A stretch of DNA of 64,000 nucleotides. Origin: an uncultured Dialister sp. Its GTDB lineage: Bacteria > Bacillota > Negativicutes > Veillonellales > Dialisteraceae. Under the pieces are notes generated by a model. It was not told the DNA's origin. It worked only from the letters and a program-made list of their open reading frames with translations, and did not search any database. Position numbers and translations under genes: made by a program. This document shows, piece by piece, positions 56,669 to 64,000 of the stretch; the stretch's first letter is position 1; the number at the start of each line of letters is the position of its first letter. Location: NCBI GenBank assembly GCA_900541485.1, contig UQJW01000001.1:1-64000 (forward strand), in the 5' to 3' direction.

Positions 56669-57784
56669 ATGACAGCAGAGGAAATGATAGGCAAAGAGTT
56701 GCGGGAAGGCTATACCACAGGAGCGACGGCTACAGCTGCCATGAAGGCAGCAATTCTTGCCATTAAAGGAGAGTTTCCGAAGCAGGTGACCGTATTATCT
56801 CCACAGCGTACAGAAATTACCATTCCGGTGGAAAGTGCATCGGCAGAAGGTCAGATTGGTAAAGCAACAGTGCTTAAAGATGCAGGAGATGACCTTGATT
56901 GTACGAATGGTACTCCTATTATTGTTACAGTAGAAATCAAAAATGAACCGGGCATGGAACTGAGAGCTGGTAAAGGGGTGGGAGTGGTTACCCGGCCGGG
57001 GCTCCAGGTACAAGTGGGAAGACCGGCAATTAATCCGGGACCGCAAATTATGCTCAGATATGTCTATGAGGATTTAATCGGGCCTGATTTGGGCTGCATA
57101 GTAACGGTCAGTATTCCGAAGGGGGAAGAGCTGGCTAAACAGACTTTGAATCCGGCACTTGGAGTTGTCGGCGGAATTTCCGTGCTTGGAACAACAGGTA
57201 TAGTTAAGCCGATGAGTGAAGATGCATATAAGAGGTCTTTGGCGCCTCAAGTACCGGTTGTATGGGCGGGGGGATACAGGACGGCCTCCTTATGCCCCGG
57301 ACGTATTGGGGAGAGAGCCGCACAAATCATGGGTATTCCTAAGGAATCTATTATTGAAACAAGTAACTACATAGGGTTCATGATGGAACAATGTGTGGCG
57401 AAAGGATTCCCAAAGATGTTGCTTATAGGTCATATGGGGAAATTGGTTAAGGTTGCATCAGGCAGTTTCCATACCTATAACAGAAACAGTGACGGACGAA
57501 TGGAAACGATGGCAGCTTATGCGGCTATGAACGGAGCGACGCCTTCTGTGGTTAAAGAAATTATGGAATGCAATACGACTGATGGAGCAGCTATTATTAT
57601 AGCCAGAGAAAAGTTAGATATTATTTACCAACAAATGGCAGAGCGGGCACAGGTCCGTTCTGAAAGATATATTTTTGGAAAATCCCGAGTGGGAGTTATT
57701 TTTGCAGCGATGGACGGTACGATACAAGCGATAAGCAGTCGTGCTAAAGAGATATTGGAAGAGGAAAAATGGAACATACACTAA
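56669..57784 (+). CDS. cbiD: Cobalt-precorrin-5B C1-methyltransferase
   Basis: A 371-residue enzyme that methylates C1 of cobalt-precorrin-5B, a step found in the anaerobic B12 route. Signature LREGYTTGATATAA is at the N-terminus, and GLQVQVGRPAINPGP and LLIGHMGKLVKVA are typical. RBS TAGGAGGAG is strong. It is the first gene of the eight-gene cbi run; the next gene overlaps its end by 16 bp. CbiD is a marker for early cobalt insertion. Confidence 0.96.
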   Translation: MTAEEMIGKELREGYTTGATATAAMKAAILAIKGEFPKQVTVLSPQRTEITIPVESASAEGQIGKATVLKDAGDDLDCTNGTPIIVTVEIKNEPGMELRAGKGVGVVTRPGLQVQVGRPAINPGPQIMLRYVYEDLIGPDLGCIVTVSIPKGEELAKQTLNPALGVVGGISVLGTTGIVKPMSEDAYKRSLAPQVPVVWAGGYRTASLCPGRIGERAAQIMGIPKESIIETSNYIGFMMEQCVAKGFPKMLLIGHMGKLVKVASGSFHTYNRNSDGRMETMAAYAAMNGATPSVVKEIMECNTTDGAAIIIAREKLDIIYQQMAERAQVRSERYIFGKSRVGVIFAAMDGTIQAISSRAKEILEEEKWNIH

Positions 57785-58395
57785 TCGTGGCAGGTATTGG
57801 ACCGGGAAGTAAAGATTACATACTTCCTAAAGCATTGGAATCTATTGAAAAGGCACGTTTTTTAGTCGGAGGGCGAAGAGCCTTGGCTGATTACGCAAGA
57901 GAGGGACAAAAGATTTTCCCGATAACAGGTAAATTATCTTTGTTGGCAGAATGGCTAGAGCAGTCCCTCTTGCAGGATGATGTGGTAGTTATGGTTAGTG
58001 GCGATCCCGGTTATTATAGCCTGCTTCCGTGGTTAAAAAAGAGGTTTGAAGGAAATAAAATTGAGGTTATTCCCGGGATTTCTTCAGTTCAGGCCTCTTT
58101 TGCTCTTTTGAGAGAACCTTGGCAGGATGCCAAATGGCTCTCTTTTCACGGTCGCAAGCCAAGAGATGAAGATCTTGTTTATGAAAAAGGAAGAAAATTG
58201 GCATTTTTGACGGATCATGATCAGAATCCTTCATATATTGCTAATTATCTTATAAAACAAGGCTGGCCCGAAGATACAAGGGCTGCAGCTTGTGAGCATA
58301 TTTCCTATGAGAACCAGCAAGTCAGGGAAAGTACGCTGAAAGATTTAACTTTGCTGGAAGGTTTTGGAGAATCAGTTATGGTGGTGATCGGGTAA
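57769..58395 (+). CDS. cbiE: Cobalt-precorrin-7 C5-methyltransferase
   Basis: A 208-residue SAM-dependent methyltransferase of the tetrapyrrole methylase fold. It opens with IVAGIGPGSKDYILPKAL, the Gly-rich loop of the family, followed by VMVSGDPGYYSLLPWL. CbiE methylates C5, while CbiT acts on C15 and decarboxylates; here the two are separate, unlike the CobL fusion. Start overlaps cbiD by 16 bp; the next gene begins directly after its stop. Confidence 0.94.
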   Translation: MEHTLIVAGIGPGSKDYILPKALESIEKARFLVGGRRALADYAREGQKIFPITGKLSLLAEWLEQSLLQDDVVVMVSGDPGYYSLLPWLKKRFEGNKIEVIPGISSVQASFALLREPWQDAKWLSFHGRKPRDEDLVYEKGRKLAFLTDHDQNPSYIANYLIKQGWPEDTRAAACEHISYENQQVRESTLKDLTLLEGFGESVMVVIG

Positions 58396-58977
58396 ATGCA
58401 TATGTTTGGTATTGATGATGAGGAGTTCATCCGGGGAAATGTGCCGATGACAAAAGCGGAGATTCGTGCCATGGTAATGGTTAAGGCGGGGATTCATCCG
58501 GAGGATGTTGTGGCAGATATCGGTGCAGGTACAGGATCTCTGACGATTGAAGCAGCACTTTGTGCAGAAAAAGGTAAAGTTTATGCTATTGAAAGAAACC
58601 CTGAGGGGATTGAATTAATCAGGCAGAATGCAGAAAAGTTCGGGTGCAAGAACATTTATACAATCACAGGAACAGCTCCGGACGCAATGGAAGGCTTGCC
58701 GGCACTTGATGTTGTAATTATCGGCGGTTCAAGCGGTAATATGAAGGAAATATTGAATCGGGCAACACGTCTTTTGAAACCCGAAGGACGGATTATAATG
58801 ACATCTGTAACAGCTGAGACAACAGGGGAGGTCGTTCAAGAGTTCAAAAATCGTCCCTTTGCTTTTGAAGGATTCCAGATGCAGATAAACCGATTAAGAA
58901 AACTTGGAAGGTATCATTTATTTCAACCAATCAGTCCCGTATTTATTTTTGTGGCAACTAAAAATAAGGAGGAGTAA
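58396..58977 (+). CDS. cbiT: Cobalt-precorrin-6B C15-methyltransferase (decarboxylating)
   Basis: A 193-residue class I methyltransferase. The SAM site DIGAGTGSLTIEAAL is clear, with the N-terminal RGNVPMTKAEIRA typical for CbiT. It methylates C15 and removes the C12 acetate. Starts directly after cbiE with a weak ribosome binding site, so translation is probably coupled. ATG 58402 is an alternative. Confidence 0.95.
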   Translation: MHMFGIDDEEFIRGNVPMTKAEIRAMVMVKAGIHPEDVVADIGAGTGSLTIEAALCAEKGKVYAIERNPEGIELIRQNAEKFGCKNIYTITGTAPDAMEGLPALDVVIIGGSSGNMKEILNRATRLLKPEGRIIMTSVTAETTGEVVQEFKNRPFAFEGFQMQINRLRKLGRYHLFQPISPVFIFVATKNKEE

Positions 58978-58978
58978 C

Positions 58979-59755
58979 ATGGGAAAAGTTTATTTTATTG
59001 GTGCAGGACCGGGTGATCCCGAATTAATTACTTTAAAGGGAAAGAGAATAATTTCTGAAGCGGATATCATTATTTATGCCGGTTCTTTAGTGAATCCTGA
59101 AATTCTTAAATACGGAAAGCAGGATGCAGTTGTTTATAATAGTGCGACAATGAATCTGGATGAAGTGCTTAAGGTAGAAATTGAAGCACTGCAGGATAAT
59201 AAAATGGTGGCACGAGTCCATACCGGGGACCCTGCTATTTATGGTGCTATACAGGAGCAAATGGACGGACTTCGCAGCGTAGGCGTTAAGGAAGAACAAA
59301 TGGAAGTGATTCCCGGGGTAAGCTCATTTTTAGCGACTGCTGCGGCATTGAAACAGGAATATACACTGCCAAGTATTTCCCAAACTATCATTATTACACG
59401 CATGGAAGGGCGTACCCCGATGCCTGATAAGGAAAAATTATATATGCTGGCCCAGCATCAGGCAACTATGTGTATTTTCTTATCTGTACAAGGAATTGAT
59501 TCAGTCATGGCAGAATTGAAAAAAGGAGGATACGCCGGAGATACTCCAGTGGCTATCGTAGTACGTGCAACTTGGCCTGACCAGAAAATCCTCCGGGGGA
59601 CAATTGATACAATTGCAGAAATTATTCATAAGGAAGGTGTTGTTCGCCAGGCAATGATTGTGGTTGGACGTGTACTTGATACAGATTACGAATTATCAAA
59701 GCTCTATGACAGTAAATTTACAACAATGTTCCGGCAGGGTACTGGCGAGAAATGA
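58979..59755 (+). CDS. cbiF: Cobalt-precorrin-4 C11-methyltransferase
   Basis: A 258-residue tetrapyrrole methylase that methylates C11. VYFIGAGPGDPELITLKG at the N-terminus, YAGSLVNPEIL, and HTGDPAIYGAIQEQM are CbiF/CobM hallmarks. ATG 58979 has AAGGAGGAG upstream; a longer ORF running back into cbiT is not needed. It overlaps cbiG by 4 bp. Confidence 0.96.
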   Translation: MGKVYFIGAGPGDPELITLKGKRIISEADIIIYAGSLVNPEILKYGKQDAVVYNSATMNLDEVLKVEIEALQDNKMVARVHTGDPAIYGAIQEQMDGLRSVGVKEEQMEVIPGVSSFLATAAALKQEYTLPSISQTIIITRMEGRTPMPDKEKLYMLAQHQATMCIFLSVQGIDSVMAELKKGGYAGDTPVAIVVRATWPDQKILRGTIDTIAEIIHKEGVVRQAMIVVGRVLDTDYELSKLYDSKFTTMFRQGTGEK

Positions 59756-60816
59756 AATATGCGATAGTTTCAGTTTCTTTTACGGGTGCACAATTAGGAG
59801 CTCGGATAAAAAAAGAAGTGAAAGGGGACGTCACTCTTTACGAGCGAAAGGGTTCTGAAAGCGGTGCCGAAGCAAAATATTTTAACCGGACACTGGCACT
59901 TACTACAGAAATATTTTCTCAATATGACGGAATCCTTTTTATCATGGCAGCAGGTATTGTTGTAAGAGCGATTGCACCGCATGTGGTCAGCAAAGCAAGT
60001 GATCCGGCCATACTTTGTATGGATGAGTGTGGAAAACATTGTATTTCTTTATTATCCGGGCATCTGGGCGGTGCTAATGAATGGGCGAAAAGAATTGCAC
60101 TCACTGTTGGTGCGAATCCTGTCATTACTACGGCAACAGATGTACATCAAAGGAATGCACCCGATGATTTGGCTAGGGAAATGATGATGCGTGTCGAACC
60201 GTTAAATGCTTTAAAACCGGTGAATAGTGCTATTGCAGAGGGAAGAAAGTTTATATGGTTCATTGATGAGAAAATCCCGGGAGCAGAATCTATAAAAGAA
60301 AGATTTGAAAAAAAGGAAATAGTTTTAAATGACTTAACGGATATAAACAACATTTATTTTGATGCATGTGCTATTATTGCGGAAAAAAGTATGAAAGTTG
60401 AGAAACCCTGTGTTTATTTACGCCCCAAAAACTTATATGTAGGAGTGGGCTGTAAAAGAGGAACTACAGAAGCAGTGATAGAAGATGCTTTTTATAAAGC
60501 GATGAAATTAATTAATGCTTATGAATATCAGGTGGTATCATTAGCCAGCATAGATTTGAAATCAGATGAGAAAGGATTACTTGATTTTGCAAAAAATAAA
60601 AATCTTCCGATCCATTTTTACCGTGCAGAAGATTTAAAAGAAATAACACAAAAATATCCTATAGAAGTTTCAGAATTTGTAGAAAACACGATTGGAGTTG
60701 GTAACGTATGTCAATCAGCAGCATTAAAGGAATCAAAAATGGGGAAAACACTTCTTCCGAAAACAAAATTTGTGGGTGTAACAATAGCAATAGCCGCGGG
60801 ACTGTCTGTGTGGTAG
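59752..60816 (+). CDS. cbiG: Cobalt-precorrin-5A hydrolase
   Basis: A 354-residue enzyme that opens the delta-lactone and releases the C20 fragment as acetaldehyde, unique to the anaerobic route. N-terminal part with GILFIMAAGIVVRAIAP and SLLSGHLGGANEWA, and C-terminal part with NLYVGVGCKRGTT, both typical for CbiG. The cbiH frame overlaps its 3' end by up to 109 bp. Confidence 0.95.
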   Translation: MKYAIVSVSFTGAQLGARIKKEVKGDVTLYERKGSESGAEAKYFNRTLALTTEIFSQYDGILFIMAAGIVVRAIAPHVVSKASDPAILCMDECGKHCISLLSGHLGGANEWAKRIALTVGANPVITTATDVHQRNAPDDLAREMMMRVEPLNALKPVNSAIAEGRKFIWFIDEKIPGAESIKERFEKKEIVLNDLTDINNIYFDACAIIAEKSMKVEKPCVYLRPKNLYVGVGCKRGTTEAVIEDAFYKAMKLINAYEYQVVSLASIDLKSDEKGLLDFAKNKNLPIHFYRAEDLKEITQKYPIEVSEFVENTIGVGNVCQSAALKESKMGKTLLPKTKFVGVTIAIAAGLSVW

Positions 60817-61532
60817 GAATAGGCCCCGGACATAAAGAGGAAATGACCGAAAAGGCGATTCATGCGATAGAGGCATGTGATATTATTGTCGGATACAACA
60901 CATACATTTCCTTAATAAAGGATATGATTGCTGAAAAAGAAGTTGTCGGCAATGGAATGAGGCAAGAGGTAGATCGCTGTCAAAAAGCAGTGGATTTAGC
61001 AGTAGAGGGTCATCAGGTAGCAGTTATTTCGTCAGGTGATCCCGGAGTATACGGCATGGCCGGACTGGTTTTGGAGTTGATTCAAAAAATTCCTGAAGAA
61101 AAAAGGCCGGATTGTGAAGTTATTCCCGGACTGACAGCTGCGAATACAGCGGCGGCTGCTTTAGGAGCACCGTTAATGCATGATTATGCGGTAATCAGCC
61201 TTAGTGATTTAATGACTCCCTGGGATTTGATTAAAAAGAGAGCAAGACTGGCTGCAGAGGGGGATTTTGTTATTGCTATATATAATCCCAAAAGCCGTGG
61301 ACGCGCAACATATTTAGATGAAATAAGAAATATTATATTGGAATACAGAAAGCCTGAAACACCGGTTGGTATTGTCCGTAAGGCAGGTCGCCCGGGAATG
61401 AATTGGACTATCAGCTCGCTGGAAAAGCTTCCTGGTGAAGATGTAGATATGCAATCAACAGTTATAATTGGTAACAGTAATTCCTATGTGGCGGACGGGC
61501 ATATCATAACACCAAGGGGGTATAAAGTTTGA
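60708..61532 (+). CDS. cbiH: Cobalt-factor III C17-methyltransferase
   Basis: A 274-residue (if started at 60708) tetrapyrrole methylase that methylates C17 and contracts the ring. Its core starts at VCVVGIGPGHKEEMTEKA, with SSGDPGVYGMAGL following. The ATG at 60708 gives about 30 extra Asn/Ser-rich residues and overlaps cbiG by 109 bp; GGAG lies 12 bp upstream. The alternative is GTG 60810, just before the core motif, but it lacks a ribosome binding site. The true start is therefore uncertain. Overlaps cbiJ by 4 bp. Confidence 0.9.
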   Translation: MSISSIKGIKNGENTSSENKICGCNNSNSRGTVCVVGIGPGHKEEMTEKAIHAIEACDIIVGYNTYISLIKDMIAEKEVVGNGMRQEVDRCQKAVDLAVEGHQVAVISSGDPGVYGMAGLVLELIQKIPEEKRPDCEVIPGLTAANTAAAALGAPLMHDYAVISLSDLMTPWDLIKKRARLAAEGDFVIAIYNPKSRGRATYLDEIRNIILEYRKPETPVGIVRKAGRPGMNWTISSLEKLPGEDVDMQSTVIIGNSNSYVADGHIITPRGYKV

Positions 61533-62347
61533 TTTGGATTATTTCAGGAACGCAGGATGGGCGTGAAATCGGTGCAGAACTGGCCGATAGGGAAATAAAA
61601 AAGCCACCTGAATTGCGGCGGGAAATCATGATGACCGTTGTAAGTCAATATGGTAAAATATTAGCTTCGCATGAAGGGCTGGACGTCCGTGTCGGAAGAT
61701 TTACAAAAAATGACATGATTAATGTTATAAAAGAAAAAAATGTGACATTGATTCTTGATGCCAGTCATCCCTATGCTGCTATTGTTTCAGAAACCGCATA
61801 TAATGCTTGCCGTGAAACCGGGATAGATTATGTACGCTACGAACGGGCCGAAATAAAACTTCCTGATTATGAAAAGCTTTATGAGGTAAAGGATGAATTT
61901 GAGGCAGCGAATTTGGCGGGACATTTAGGTAAAAGCATCCTACTCACAACCGGATCTAAAACTTTAGCAACTTTTGTTCATGATAAAGCACTCGAGGGAA
62001 AAGAAATTTGGGCAAGAGTACTCCCTGTATCATCTGTATTAAAAATGTGTGAAGACCTAGGGTTGAAAGCTAAAAATATTTTAGCAATTCAAGGACCTTT
62101 TTCTTATGAAATGAACCTGGCCATGATTAATGATTATCAAGTGGACGTTATGGTAACTAAAAATAGCGGCTTGGTTGGAGGAAGTGATACAAAATTAGAG
62201 GCGGCTATTAAAGCAGGAATATCAGTAATTGTCATTGATAAACCACAAGCTAATTTAAAAGATGTCCCTGTTTTTTCAACGAAACAGGATGTGTTGGATT
62301 ATATGGAGGAACACTATGGATTTTATAAAGAACCCGCGTGCAATTGA
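61529..62347 (+). CDS. cbiJ: Cobalt-precorrin-6A reductase
   Basis: A 272-residue NAD(P)H-dependent reductase. Early IWIISGTQDGREIGAEL, ILDASHPYAAIVSETAYNAC and the C-terminal VMVTKNSGLVGGSDTKLEAA are CobK/CbiJ signatures. TTG 61529 is the start, since no in-frame ATG is near; it overlaps the cbiH stop. The 3' end overlaps cbiC by 32 bp. Confidence 0.94.
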   Translation: MIWIISGTQDGREIGAELADREIKKPPELRREIMMTVVSQYGKILASHEGLDVRVGRFTKNDMINVIKEKNVTLILDASHPYAAIVSETAYNACRETGIDYVRYERAEIKLPDYEKLYEVKDEFEAANLAGHLGKSILLTTGSKTLATFVHDKALEGKEIWARVLPVSSVLKMCEDLGLKAKNILAIQGPFSYEMNLAMINDYQVDVMVTKNSGLVGGSDTKLEAAIKAGISVIVIDKPQANLKDVPVFSTKQDVLDYMEEHYGFYKEPACN

Positions 62348-62981
62348 AGAAAAAAGTATGGATTTAATTAATCCATTTATTGCTGATATTGATCTCACAC
62401 CGGAGGAAAGTACAGTTTATTCCCGGATGATTCATGCTTCCGGTGATGTTGACTATGGGCATTTAATCCAAACAAGCAAAGATGCTGTTTCATCAGGAAT
62501 TGAAGCGTTATCAAAAGGATGTAATATTTATTGTGACGTCAATATGGTTAAAGCAGGTATTAATAAGAGAGCTCTTACTGCTCTTGGGGGAGATGTATAT
62601 TGCCGTGTGGCAGATCCCGAAATTGCAAGAATTGCGAAAGAAAAAAATATTGCTCGTTCTATGGCGGCCATGAATTCTTTTGGTACTGACTTGAACGGAT
62701 CCATAATTGCCGTAGGTAATGCACCAACTGCCCTTTATGAGGCAATCAGAATGGTGGAAGAAGATGGAATTAAGCCGGCACTTATTATTGGAATTCCCGT
62801 TGGTTTCGTAGGGGCAGCTGACTCTAAAGAACAGCTTATCAGAAGGTCTCCCTGTCCGTTTATTACTGTCAGGGGAACTAAGGGAGGGAGCTCTATAGTT
62901 GCCTCAGTAGTAAACGCATTGATGTATAATTTAGTGCAGAGAGATCATATGCTGTATGTACAAGGGAAAAGTAACTCATAA
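62316..62981 (+). CDS. cbiC: Cobalt-precorrin-8 methylmutase
   Basis: A 221-residue enzyme that moves the methyl group from C11 to C12 to give cobyrinate. The catalytic His40 is in RMIHASGD, and GNAPTALYEAI and GIPVGFVGAADSKE are hallmark. ATG 62316 has TGGAGGA upstream. It is the last gene before the terminator. The operon lacks cbiL, cbiK/X, cbiA and later genes, which must lie elsewhere. Confidence 0.95.
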   Translation: MDFIKNPRAIEEKSMDLINPFIADIDLTPEESTVYSRMIHASGDVDYGHLIQTSKDAVSSGIEALSKGCNIYCDVNMVKAGINKRALTALGGDVYCRVADPEIARIAKEKNIARSMAAMNSFGTDLNGSIIAVGNAPTALYEAIRMVEEDGIKPALIIGIPVGFVGAADSKEQLIRRSPCPFITVRGTKGGSSIVASVVNALMYNLVQRDHMLYVQGKSNS

Positions 62982-63010
62982 GGATCAGATGCCTTGACAC
63001 ACTAAATAGA

Positions 63011-63058
63011 AGTAATAGAATGATAATATGAGGATTAGCATTCTATTACTTTTTATTT
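63011..63058 (+). terminator. Terminator after the cbi operon
   Basis: A perfect 12-bp stem (63011-63022 with 63039-63050) is followed by TTTTTATTT. It ends the cbiDETFGHJC transcript before the FecCD gene. Confidence 0.85.
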
Positions 63059-63136
63059 GAGGTAAAAAGGGTGAATTCATTATATTTGTGCAAAATGTTA
63101 ATTTAGTGGTAAATGGACAGGCTGTAGGAGGAATTT

Positions 63137-64000
63137 TTGGAAAAGGAATTTGATACAGGGAAAAGCCATACGTTCAGATTTTTTGTCATGTTGGTCTTTC
63201 TTTCATTTACGGTGCTGACGATGATAGGAAGTCTTTTATTCGGCTCGGCAGATATATCCTTCGATACCATTATTCATACACTTTTCGTAAATGTAGAAAC
63301 CACAGATGAAATGGTAATATGGAATATCCGTTTTCCAAGAAATATTGTAGGTGCGCTCGTAGGTGCTAATTTGGCGGTTTCGGGAGCTATACTCCAGGCG
63401 GTTATGAAAAATCCGTTAGCAGATCCGGGAATTGTCGGCGTATCAAGTGGAGCCGGATTAGCAGGCGTTATAATGCTTATTTTTATGCCCGAAGCCTCTT
63501 TATTGCTAACACCCGTTGCTTTTATTGGTGCGATGCTTTCGGCCTGTGCAGTATATGCTTTGGCATGGAAAAATGGAATAAGGCCGACTCGCATTATTTT
63601 AGCGGGAGTGGCGGTCAGTGCTTTTTTGGGAAGTGGTATTTCTGCATTGCTCGTTTTTTATTCCGATAAAGTACAAGGAGCTTTACTTTGGATGGTTGGC
63701 GGACTTTCTGCCCGTAGCTGGCCACAAGTTGAATCTTTATTTCCGTATACAATTTTGGGATTACTTTTTGCGCTTGCAGGCTGTAAATCTTTGACAATTT
63801 TAAGTTTGGGTGATGAAACAGCCAGAGGATTGGGAGTCCCTGTGGAAAAAGTAAGATTTTCAATGACGGCGGTTGCAGCACTTTTAGCTGCCGGGGCAGT
63901 CAGTATAGCCGGATTAATCGGATTTGTCGGGTTAGTAGTTCCGCATATTGTAAGACTTATTATTGGGACTGATTATAAATATGTGGTGCCGGGATCTGCG
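63137..64000 (+). CDS. FecCD-family ABC permease (partial)
   Basis: The first 288 codons of an ABC transporter permease that runs past the window end. It has about eight or nine membrane helices in the visible part, with RFPRNIVGALVGANLAVSGA, NPLADPGIVGVSSGAG and GFVGLVVPHIVR, all hallmarks of the BtuC/FecCD/FhuB family. The start is TTG 63137 behind TAGGAGG. It is probably an importer for cobalamin, haem, siderophore or a related complex; its binding protein and ATPase may follow outside. It could serve the BtuF-like lipoprotein at 32.9 kb, but that is speculation. Confidence 0.88.
   Translation, partial: MEKEFDTGKSHTFRFFVMLVFLSFTVLTMIGSLLFGSADISFDTIIHTLFVNVETTDEMVIWNIRFPRNIVGALVGANLAVSGAILQAVMKNPLADPGIVGVSSGAGLAGVIMLIFMPEASLLLTPVAFIGAMLSACAVYALAWKNGIRPTRIILAGVAVSAFLGSGISALLVFYSDKVQGALLWMVGGLSARSWPQVESLFPYTILGLLFALAGCKSLTILSLGDETARGLGVPVEKVRFSMTAVAALLAAGAVSIAGLIGFVGLVVPHIVRLIIGTDYKYVVPGSA

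Overview
This window looks like a chromosomal segment from a low-GC, Gram-negative Firmicute of the Negativicutes (Veillonellales, probably a Dialister-like genus). The genus is inference: low-GC Firmicute-style gene content and codon use, strong AGGAGG ribosome binding sites and the UPF0210/ACT pair sit beside diderm traits such as an EptA-like phosphoethanolamine transferase. There are no IS elements, prophage genes, CRISPR arrays or tRNAs, and no gene-free stretch above about 300 bp other than those filled below by small ORFs.

Layout. Bases 1-95 hold the 3' end of a 5S rRNA and its terminator, so an rRNA operon lies just upstream. From 0.1 to 5.4 kb are mostly minus-strand genes: a pseudouridine synthase, an EamA transporter and the unit exodeoxyribonuclease III / response regulator / sugar epimerase, with one plus-strand HAD phosphatase. 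From 5.5 to 13.5 kb are an ACT/UPF0210 pair, an EptA-like transferase, trmB with a SEDS protein, a hypothetical protein, two very small minus-strand ORFs and a CydB-like membrane protein with a 56-residue follower. From 13.6 to 29.4 kb is housekeeping: dnaE, etfBA, a class IV aminotransferase homolog that lacks its PLP lysine, and the run ruvCAB-spoIID-queA-tgt-yajC-5FCL-secD-secF.

Bases 29.5-43.5 kb form the most unusual region, a nine-gene same-strand operon: NifH-like iron protein, two nitrogenase component-1-like subunits, a substrate-binding lipoprotein, a CobN/BchH-type chelatase, a radical SAM/SPASM enzyme, BchI-like and BchD-like AAA+ chelatase subunits and an MsbA-like ABC exporter. 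It is not a nitrogenase locus. The combination of a complete ATP-dependent class I chelatase, a nitrogenase-like reductase and a SPASM enzyme points to synthesis or remodelling of a metallo-tetrapyrrole of unknown identity.

From 43.5 to 56.6 kb are an SGNH hydrolase, glpX, lepB, a DapL-like aminotransferase paralog, ychF, an sfsA-DUF123 fusion, lgt, a GH18 protein, leuS, a DUF805 protein, fba and a YajQ-family gene. From 56.7 to 63.0 kb lies an anaerobic cobalamin operon cbiD-E-T-F-G-H-J-C ending in a strong hairpin. A FecCD-type permease starts at 63137 and runs off the end. Because CbiD and CbiG mark the anaerobic, early cobalt insertion route, which normally uses a CbiK/CbiX chelatase, the CobN/BchI/BchD set is probably not there for B12.

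Promoters in the window repeatedly use an extended -10 (TGnTATAAT or TGnTAAAAT) with little recognisable -35, and most transcription units end in strong intrinsic hairpins, several of them shared by convergent genes.
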